64,000 nt of DNA, taken from NCBI RefSeq assembly GCF_014196195.1, contig NZ_JACIDF010000003.1:186001-250000 (forward strand). The letters are read 5' to 3'. This DNA is from Anoxybacteroides rupiense. Lineage in GTDB: Bacteria > Bacillota > Bacilli > Bacillales > Anoxybacillaceae. Positions 57,663 through 64,000 of the stretch are shown piece after piece (the first letter of the stretch is position 1; each line of letters begins with the position of its first letter). Both the position numbers and the translations under genes were made by a program. The notes beneath the pieces were generated by a model that worked only from the letters and a program-made list of their open reading frames with translations, was not told the DNA's origin and ran no database searches.

Positions 57663-59324
57663 ATGAACTGGACAAACATCGCTTTATTTGTGCAACTATT
57701 TTTTGGGGTCATTATCGGTCTCTACTTTTGGAATTTGCTCAAAAATCAACGTACCCAGAAGGTTTCGATTGATAAAGAATCGCGAAAAGAAATGGAGCAG
57801 CTTCGAAAGCTCCGTTCAATTTCTTTAACAGAACCGCTTGCCGAAAAGGTGAGACCAAAGCATTTCAGCGATATTGTCGGACAAGAGGATGGCATTAAGG
57901 CATTGAAAGCGGCATTGTGCGGGCCCAATCCCCAGCATGTCATCATTTACGGGCCTCCGGGAGTTGGAAAAACAGCGGCTGCTCGCCTTGTATTAGAAGA
58001 AGCGAAAAAAAATCCGGTTTCGCCGTTTAAAAAAAATGCGGTATTTGTGGAACTAGATGCGACCACCGCTCGATTTGATGAACGAGGCATTGCCGATCCG
58101 CTTATCGGCTCTGTCCACGATCCGATTTATCAAGGGGCGGGGGCGATGGGACAAGCTGGCATTCCGCAGCCAAAGCAGGGCGCTGTTACACACGCGCATG
58201 GAGGAATTCTTTTTATTGATGAAATTGGTGAGCTGCATCCTATTCAGATGAATAAACTGCTTAAAGTGCTTGAGGATCGAAAAGTGTTTTTCGAAAGCGC
58301 CTATTATAGTGAAGAAAATCCGCAAATCCCGACTCATATTCACGACATTTTCCAAAATGGTCTTCCTGCCGATTTTCGTCTTGTCGGGGCAACGACGAGG
58401 ACGCCAAATGAAATTCCTCCGGCCATTCGTTCTCGTTGCCTTGAAGTATTTTTCCGTGAGCTTGATCAAGAGGAAGTGGCGCTCATTGCTCGGAAGGCGG
58501 CGGAGAAGATTCACTTGAATGTTTCAGAAAACGGCATCCGCCTTTTGGCAACGCATGCGCGAAATGGTCGCGAAGCGGTTAATTTAATGCAAATTGCCGC
58601 AGGGATTGCTATTTCTGAAAAACGCGATACGATTCTCGATAAAGATATCGAATGGGTCATTCATTCGAGCCAGCTTTCGCCAAGGTATGAAAAGAAAATT
58701 CACGAAACCTCAACGGTCGGCTTCGTCAATGGTCTAGCCGTGTACGGGCCGAATACCGGGGCGTTGTTGGAGATTGAAGTGACCGCCCTGCCGACAAAAG
58801 AAAAGGGAACACTCAATATTACAGGGATTGTGGAAGAAGAAAGCATCGGCAGCGGAGAAAAATCGATTCGTCGAAAAAGTATGGCACGCGGCTCGATTGA
58901 AAACGTGATTACGGCATTAAGGGCGATGGGGGTCCCAGCCGATCGCTATGATATCCACGTAAATTTCCCAGGCGGTATTCCGGTTGATGGTCCATCCGCA
59001 GGAATTGCAATGGCAGTAGGCATTTATTCCGCCATTTATCGTCTGCCGGTAGACCCGACGATCGCCATGACGGGAGAAATTAGCATTCATGGCCATGTTA
59101 AGCCCGTGGGGGGAATTTTTCCGAAAGTAAAGGCAGCCAAACAAGCGGGAGCGAAAAAAGTGATCATTCCATTTGAAAACATGCAATCCATGCTCAATGA
59201 AATCAACGGTATTGAAATCATCCCTGTCCGCCGTTTAGAAAACGTCCTCTCTGTTCTATTCGGACAGGAAAGAGATGGCTCGATTCCAGCTGCTGCCGAT
59301 CAATCTGAGACGAAGTTCGTGTAG
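57663..59324 (+). CDS. lonB: ATP-dependent protease LonB
   Basis: A 553-residue membrane-anchored Lon-like protease. One TM helix at about residues 4-24 (ALFVQLFFGVIIGLYFWNLL), AAA+ domain with Walker [12 protein letters not shown] near residue 102 and Walker B ILFIDEIGEL, then the Lon protease domain with the catalytic serine in DGPSAGIAMAVG and lysine in GIFPKVKAAKQAGAKKVIIP. ATG 57663 follows AGGAGGA. In B. subtilis it is expressed in the forespore; no clear sigma-F site was identified here. Confidence 0.95.
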   Translation: MNWTNIALFVQLFFGVIIGLYFWNLLKNQRTQKVSIDKESRKEMEQLRKLRSISLTEPLAEKVRPKHFSDIVGQEDGIKALKAALCGPNPQHVIIYGPPGVGKTAAARLVLEEAKKNPVSPFKKNAVFVELDATTARFDERGIADPLIGSVHDPIYQGAGAMGQAGIPQPKQGAVTHAHGGILFIDEIGELHPIQMNKLLKVLEDRKVFFESAYYSEENPQIPTHIHDIFQNGLPADFRLVGATTRTPNEIPPAIRSRCLEVFFRELDQEEVALIARKAAEKIHLNVSENGIRLLATHARNGREAVNLMQIAAGIAISEKRDTILDKDIEWVIHSSQLSPRYEKKIHETSTVGFVNGLAVYGPNTGALLEIEVTALPTKEKGTLNITGIVEEESIGSGEKSIRRKSMARGSIENVITALRAMGVPADRYDIHVNFPGGIPVDGPSAGIAMAVGIYSAIYRLPVDPTIAMTGEISIHGHVKPVGGIFPKVKAAKQAGAKKVIIPFENMQSMLNEINGIEIIPVRRLENVLSVLFGQERDGSIPAAADQSETKFV

Positions 59325-59330
59325 TGAAAT

Positions 59331-59380
59331 GACGGCTTTGGCGCGCTGTATGTTCGCTGCGTCAAAGTCGGCTTTTCTTT
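59331..59380 (+). terminator. Terminator after lonB
   Basis: GACGGCTTTGGCGC (59331-59344) pairs with GCGTCAAAGTCGGC (59359-59372), with two G-T pairs and one mismatch, then TTTTCTTT. Confidence 0.65.
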
Positions 59381-59886
59381 GTTGAAAGAAATTCGCCGCG
59401 AAAATCTGATCGATCTTATCACGGTTCATGATTCGGCATTCGATCCATGAGCGAATGGTCTCCCAACAAGAATCGATGCTCGTTCAAACGCAAAATTTGC
59501 TGCTTTCGGCGGTCGGACCGTCATATACGGAGGAATGTTGGCGCATCCAATGAGAGTTCTATCGTTACGTTGCTTAAATAAACAAGCGCAAGATCCACCC
59601 GGTTCTATATCGAGAAAGAATAGCGTTAGTCTATTATAGGGAAAGCGGAGCCTTGCACATGTAGCTCTGGATTATGCACCGATCGGACGCTTAAAACAAT
59701 GAATCGTTTAGTCTGAAAGAGGTATGGCTCGAAGCTTGGTTACACGCTTGTGCGGTTTATCTGCGACGGTCGGAAGAATTTGTTTTCCTTTCTCCATAAA
59801 ATCAAGTTGTTCCATCTTTGGGGTGCGCTTGTAGATAGGAGAAATAGGGAGCATGAATTTTATAGATGAATCCATGTACTTCTGAT
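59381..59886. other. Non-coding spacer between lonB and lonA, possibly a decayed gene
   Basis: About 500 bp without a credible ORF. One plus-strand frame (about 59382-59690) reads protein-like for over 100 codons with only two or three stops, for example VHDSAFDP and FAAFGGRTVIYGGMLAHP. I recognise no family. In B. subtilis the gap between the two genes is much shorter. Confidence 0.4.
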
Positions 59887-59915
59887 TTTACAAACATATG
59901 ATGGTGCTATACAAT
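59887..59915 (+). promoter_or_regulatory. Promoter of lonA-ysxC
   Basis: TTTACA (59887-59892), 17-bp spacer, TACAAT (59910-59915), 36 bp before the start codon. No CIRCE or CtsR repeat was noticed. Confidence 0.7.
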
Positions 59916-59950
59916 AGACGAATAGAAAGTGAAGTGTGGAGGTGTTTGCC

Positions 59951-62275
59951 GTGGCGAAAAAGAAAGAGACCATCGTTCCCCTCCTTCCATTGCGGGGATT
60001 GCTCGTATTCCCGACGATGGTGTTGCATCTTGATGTCGGCCGAGAAAAGTCGGTTCAAGCGTTGGAAAAGGCAATGGTCGAGGATCATATCGTTTTGCTT
60101 ACATCACAAAAGGATGTTTCGATTGATGAACCGAGTGTGGACGAGCTATATGAGATGGGAACGCTGGCGCGTGTGAAGCAGCTGTTAAAGCTTCCGAACG
60201 GAACGTTCAGAGTATTAGTGGAAGGGATTTGCCGGGCGAAAATCATAGCAACGGTTCATGAAGAGCCTTGCTTTATCGTCAAGGCCGAAAAATTTGTTGA
60301 TCCCGAAGTGAAAGATTTAGAAGACGAAGCTCTTAAACGGACCATGCTTGAATATTTTGAGCAATACATAAATTTATCGAAAAAACTCTCTGCTGATATT
60401 TTTGCTTCTGTAGCTGACATTGATGAACCAGGGCGGATGGCTGATATTATTGCTTCACATTTGCCGCTGAAGCTTGAAGGAAAACAAGAAATCTTAGAAA
60501 CAGTAGATATTAAGGAACGAGTTCATAAAATTATTCAAGTGCTTCACAACGAAAAAGAAGTGCTGCAGCTGGAGAAAAAAATTAGTATGCGTGTGAAGCA
60601 GTCGATGGAACGGACCCAAAAGGAATACTATTTGCGCGAGCAAATGAAGGCCATTCAAAAAGAGCTTGGCGAAAAGGAAGGAAAAACAGGAGAGGTTGAA
60701 ACACTTAAAGAAAAAATCGAAGCGGCTGGAATGCCGGATCATGTAAAGGAAACAGCCTTAAAAGAGCTGGACCGTTATGAGAAGGTCCCGTCTACTTCAG
60801 CGGAAAGCTCGGTAATCCGCAACTATCTTGATTGGCTCCTTGCCCTTCCGTGGAAAAAACAAACGGAGGATATTCATAACATTAAGCGAGCGGAAGCGAT
60901 TCTGCATGAAGAGCATTACGGGTTGGACAAGGTGAAAGAACGGGTGCTCGAATATTTATCTGTACAGCAATTGACCCAATCACTAAAAGGTCCGATTCTT
61001 TGTTTAGCTGGTCCGCCGGGAGTCGGAAAAACATCGCTTGCTCGTTCTATCGCTAAATCGCTGAACCGTCATTTTGTTCGCATCTCGTTAGGAGGAGTGC
61101 GCGATGAATCGGAAATTCGCGGACATCGCCGCACATACGTGGGAGCGATGCCGGGACGAATTATTCAAGGAATGAAAAAAGCGGGCACCATTAATCCCGT
61201 TTTTCTGCTTGATGAAATTGATAAAATGTCGAGTGACTTCCGCGGCGATCCATCAGCAGCGCTTCTGGAGGTCCTTGACCCAGAACAAAACCATACATTC
61301 AGCGACCACTATATTGAAGAGCCGTATGATTTATCAAAAGTCATGTTTATTGCAACAGCTAACAATCTTGCTACCATTCCGCAGCCGCTATTGGATCGTA
61401 TGGAAATTATTACGATACCTGGTTATACAGAGGTTGAGAAGCTTCATATCGCGCGGCAGCATTTGCTTCCAAAGCAACTGAAGGAACATGGCTTGAAAAA
61501 AGCGAGCTTGCAAATGCGCGATGAAGCCATTTTACACATCATTCGCTATTATACGCGCGAAGCCGGAGTGCGCGAGCTAGAACGTCAGCTGGCCGCCATT
61601 TGCCGAAAAGCGGCCCGCTTCATTGTATCTGAAGAAAAGAAACGAGTAGTATTGACGGAAAAGAACCTTGAAGAGTTTTTAGGAAAGCGGAAGTATCGTT
61701 ACGGCCAGGCGGAGCTGCAAGATCAAATTGGAGTAGCAACAGGGCTTGCCTATACGCCATTTGGCGGAGATACGTTATCCATTGAAGTTTCCGTCACTCC
61801 TGGAAAAGGAAAATTAGTGCTGACAGGAAAACTGGGCGACGTCATGAAAGAATCGGCGCAGGCCGCCTTCAGCTATATCCGTTCTCGTGCTGAAGAGCTT
61901 GGAGTCAGTCCGGATTTTCATGAGAAAAATGATATTCATATTCATGTTCCCGAAGGAGCGATTCCAAAAGACGGGCCTTCAGCGGGAATTACCATTGCCA
62001 CGGCTTTGATTTCTGCTTTGACAGGACGGCCCGTCAGCCGTTTTGTCGGGATGACGGGTGAAATTACTTTGCGTGGCCGTGTGTTGCCGATCGGCGGATT
62101 AAAAGAGAAAACATTAAGCGCCCACCGCGCGGGATTGAAAACCATTATTTTGCCAAAAGAGAATGAAAAAGACTTAGAGGATATTCCAAATATCGTGAAA
62201 AAAGATTTGGAATTTATCCTTGTCTCTCACTTAGACGAAGTATTACAACATGCATTAGTAGGGGATAAGCTATGA
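59951..62275 (+). CDS. lonA: ATP-dependent protease LonA
   Basis: A 774-residue soluble Lon. N-terminal substrate domain from [27 protein letters not shown], coiled coil, AAA+ module with Walker [12 protein letters not shown] near residue 357 and Walker [16 protein letters not shown], then protease domain with catalytic Ser in [13 protein letters not shown] and Lys in [27 protein letters not shown] 59951 is chosen since GGAGGT lies seven bases upstream; the GTG at 59936 precedes that site. Overlaps ysxC by four bases. Confidence 0.97.
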   Translation: MAKKKETIVPLLPLRGLLVFPTMVLHLDVGREKSVQALEKAMVEDHIVLLTSQKDVSIDEPSVDELYEMGTLARVKQLLKLPNGTFRVLVEGICRAKIIATVHEEPCFIVKAEKFVDPEVKDLEDEALKRTMLEYFEQYINLSKKLSADIFASVADIDEPGRMADIIASHLPLKLEGKQEILETVDIKERVHKIIQVLHNEKEVLQLEKKISMRVKQSMERTQKEYYLREQMKAIQKELGEKEGKTGEVETLKEKIEAAGMPDHVKETALKELDRYEKVPSTSAESSVIRNYLDWLLALPWKKQTEDIHNIKRAEAILHEEHYGLDKVKERVLEYLSVQQLTQSLKGPILCLAGPPGVGKTSLARSIAKSLNRHFVRISLGGVRDESEIRGHRRTYVGAMPGRIIQGMKKAGTINPVFLLDEIDKMSSDFRGDPSAALLEVLDPEQNHTFSDHYIEEPYDLSKVMFIATANNLATIPQPLLDRMEIITIPGYTEVEKLHIARQHLLPKQLKEHGLKKASLQMRDEAILHIIRYYTREAGVRELERQLAAICRKAARFIVSEEKKRVVLTEKNLEEFLGKRKYRYGQAELQDQIGVATGLAYTPFGGDTLSIEVSVTPGKGKLVLTGKLGDVMKESAQAAFSYIRSRAEELGVSPDFHEKNDIHIHVPEGAIPKDGPSAGITIATALISALTGRPVSRFVGMTGEITLRGRVLPIGGLKEKTLSAHRAGLKTIILPKENEKDLEDIPNIVKKDLEFILVSHLDEVLQHALVGDKL

Positions 62276-62853
62276 AGGTAACAGCAGCTGAAATTACGAT
62301 AAGCGCAGTCAAGCCGGAGCAATATCCGGCTGGCATGCTTCCAGAGTTTGCATTGGCAGGGCGTTCGAATGTTGGAAAATCGTCCTTTATCAATAAAATG
62401 ATTAACCGTAAAAATTTGGCGCGTACTTCTTCGAAACCCGGAAAGACGCAGACGCTGAATTTCTATCTTATTAATGAAGCGTTTTATTTTGTCGATGTTC
62501 CAGGCTATGGATTTGCTAAAGTCTCAAAGCAGGAAAGGCAAGCTTGGGGAAAAATGATGGAAACGTACTTTACAACAAGAGAGCAGCTCAAAGCCGTGAT
62601 ATTAGTGATCGATTTGCGTCATCCACCAACGAAGGATGATGTGATGATGTACGAATTTTTAAAATATCATCAGCTCCCAACCATTGTGGTTGCGACGAAG
62701 GCCGATAAAGTGCCAAAAGGAAAATGGCCGAAGCACCAAAAAGTCGTTCGGGAAACATTGAAAATGGCGAAAGAGGATGAAGTGATTCTTTTCTCAGCAG
62801 AAACCGGGCAAGGAAAAGAAGAAGCGTGGTCCGCTTTATTGCGCAGAATGTAA
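62272..62853 (+). CDS. ysxC: Ribosome biogenesis GTPase YsxC (EngB)
   Basis: A 193-residue GTPase needed for 50S subunit assembly. G1 [10 protein letters not shown]2 in [12 protein letters not shown]3 [11 protein letters not shown]4 [12 protein letters not shown]5 [11 protein letters not shown]. It overlaps the lonA stop by ATGA, so both come from the lonA promoter. Followed by a strong terminator. Confidence 0.96.
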   Translation: MKVTAAEITISAVKPEQYPAGMLPEFALAGRSNVGKSSFINKMINRKNLARTSSKPGKTQTLNFYLINEAFYFVDVPGYGFAKVSKQERQAWGKMMETYFTTREQLKAVILVIDLRHPPTKDDVMMYEFLKYHQLPTIVVATKADKVPKGKWPKHQKVVRETLKMAKEDEVILFSAETGQGKEEAWSALLRRM

Positions 62854-62867
62854 TGAAGTCCAAATAC

Positions 62868-62912
62868 AAGAAGGTAGACGAAATCCTTTTACTTCGTCTA
62901 CCTTCTTTTTTA
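62868..62912 (+). terminator. Terminator of lonA-ysxC
   Basis: AAGAAGGTAGACGAA (62868-62882) pairs perfectly with TTCGTCTACCTTCTT (62893-62907), then TTT. The core GTAGACGAA resembles the hairpins at 33623 and 57305, perhaps by chance. Confidence 0.88.
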
Positions 62913-62987
62913 AGCATCATCCATTCTTCCGGTTTTTTCGGTTCGAATCAGGGCGAAGACAGCTTCTTATGCCGGGTACCGCATGAA

Positions 62988-63473
62988 TTATTTCTTTTTA
63001 ACAAATAATATGTATAAACCAAAAAGAATCAGCAACAACGGCCAAAATCTCCAAATCGAAGAAATGCTTGTTTGAAAAAGGAGAAAAAAATCGCTAAACC
63101 GATCAGAAAACAGCATAAAACAAGCTAAAATAAAAAAAAGCAAGCTTTGGACAAATCCGGTTTTCGTTTTTCGAGCACTGAGGAAAAAAGCCAGTGAAAT
63201 AATCAAAAACAAGACGCCGATATGCTTCGGCCAGATTGGCAACAGCTGAGAAAGAAGAAAATGAAGACCAAAGCCTAATAGCACCGTACCGGGAAAGATG
63301 TGCTGATATTCACGGGCATAATATGCTTGTCCAAGCAAAGCCATTCCAAAAATAACAAGCAAAGCCGGCCAGCCTTGAAACACTTTTAAAAACGCAAGCT
63401 GCAACTGTCCTCCTAAAAAATAGATTCCTAAGCCAACCAGCACAATCCCGGAAAAAATTCCGTGTTTTTTCAT
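62988..63473 (-). CDS. Small integral membrane protein, YsxD-like
   Basis: A 161-residue protein with six or seven short hydrophobic helices in pairs (GIFSGIVLVGLGIYFLGGQ, GWPALLVIFGMALLGQAYY, FWPLLLILFGLYILF), a pattern seen in the LiaI/LiaF-type membrane region and in YsxD, which is the gene found next to ysxC in B. subtilis and of similar length. The ATG follows GAGGAGAGA on the minus strand. It converges with ysxC. Function unknown; assignment to YsxD rests on position and length as much as sequence. Confidence 0.65.
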   Translation of the reverse strand: MKKHGIFSGIVLVGLGIYFLGGQLQLAFLKVFQGWPALLVIFGMALLGQAYYAREYQHIFPGTVLLGFGLHFLLSQLLPIWPKHIGVLFLIISLAFFLSARKTKTGFVQSLLFFILACFMLFSDRFSDFFLLFQTSISSIWRFWPLLLILFGLYILFVKKK

Positions 63474-64000
63474 CCGTCTCTCCTCATTTCTATATATGAT
63501 GATGCAACTTGATGATGTTCACATCTGCAGCGATAGGGAGTTTAGGCCGTTTTCTACAGTCGGGTGGTTGAGCTACGCCGCTTCACAGAAGGATGAATGG
63601 AAGCTGAAAGCGGCATGGCTCCCACCTTCGTCACAAAGATGCGTGATAAAAAAGCAAGCCTGTGACCTTTTATAGATCGCGTTCGTTCCATCCTGAAGTT
63701 GTATAGTCTTAAAATCTGGAACATATCGTTCATCCCAAAGCAGAGCCCCATTTCCTCGACGGTAGGCGGTGAACAAGAGCTAAACAATATCCGCTCCTAG
63801 ATCAATGAATTTGTTTAGAAACGATACTGTTCGGTCGTCCGACCGGTGCAATGAGCCCCTTACTGGCGCTTATGCTGTTTTTCGGCGCGCGTACGCTTTG
63901 GGTTGCGAAGCCGCTATTTTATTTGCTAGCGGCACTTATACAATAAACGTAGCTTGATGAATGCCGCTTTTTTTGTTAAGGTACATATGGGAGAAACATG
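63474..64000. other. Right-end spacer with decayed fragments, upstream of the expected hemA
   Basis: No complete gene. 63617-63662 carries the FVTKMRDKKASL fragment also seen near 26700 on the minus strand. 63838-63948 reads as a hydrophobic peptide (MSPLLALMLFFGARTLW, ending at a TAA) with no clear start site. The last bases GGGAGAAACATG could be the ribosome binding site and start of the next gene, where synteny predicts hemA, but nothing of it is visible. Confidence 0.45.

Noticed and set aside
63554-63787. Two overlapping minus-strand ORFs at the right end
   Set aside because: No ribosome binding site and no recognisable domain; the region carries a stop-interrupted repeat fragment on the other strand.

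Overview
The window comes from the chromosome of a Bacillaceae bacterium, that is, a Firmicute with AT-leaning DNA, Gram-positive ribosome binding sites and frequent TTG/GTG starts. Spore genes (gerE behind a sigma-K-like promoter, and gerM) show a spore former. Most of the window has the gene order known from Bacillus subtilis between pheT and hemA: rnhC, zapA, cvpA, polX, mutS2, yshE, lcfA, fadR, fadB, etfB, etfA, trxA, uvrC, lysC, yslB, sdhCAB, gerE, ysmB, murI, gerM, rph, rdgB, ysnB, ilv-leu, ysoA, tig, clpX, lonB, lonA, ysxC. I cannot name the species from sequence alone.

Layout. Positions 1-4866 hold the end of an ABC-2 permease gene and a MarR regulator with an MMPL exporter, a pair resembling ydgG-ydgH. 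Positions 5091-12029 are the genome-maintenance block, ending in an unlisted 27-residue membrane peptide. Positions 12286-18113 are the fatty-acid block, with a perfect FadR operator, the electron-transfer flavoprotein genes and thioredoxin. Positions 18358-30115 are accessory DNA inserted between trxA and uvrC. It contains an alkanesulfonate uptake/desulfonation operon (ssuBACED) behind an uncharacterised leader with a terminator and an upstream peptide, a surface-glycan-like trio (epimerase, membrane phosphodiesterase, family 2 glycosyltransferase), a Fur-boxed FTR1 iron-permease module, and a GT-C-like membrane protein.

Positions 30133-43016 return to conserved core: uvrC, lysC under a lysine riboswitch, succinate dehydrogenase, germination genes and RNase PH. 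A tRNA-Arg(UCU) follows. Positions 43721-53288 form the branched-chain amino-acid cluster. ilvE has its own promoter and a CodY-like site, and a leucine T-box then controls ilvBHC-leuABCD. Positions 53337-62910 are the protein quality-control block (ysoA, tig, clpX, lonB, lonA, ysxC). The right end has a ysxD-like membrane gene on the minus strand and about 0.5 kb of apparently decayed sequence, just where hemA would be expected to begin.

No CRISPR array, intact transposase or prophage is visible. The most unusual material is non-coding. There is a family of orphan hairpin elements resembling the right end / omega-RNA of IS200/IS605 (TnpB) elements, one of them splitting etfB from etfA. There is a repeated element of about 110 nt placed downstream of lysC and of clpX, just before terminators. 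There are perfect hairpins sharing a core sequence, and the unexplained leader of the sulfonate operon.
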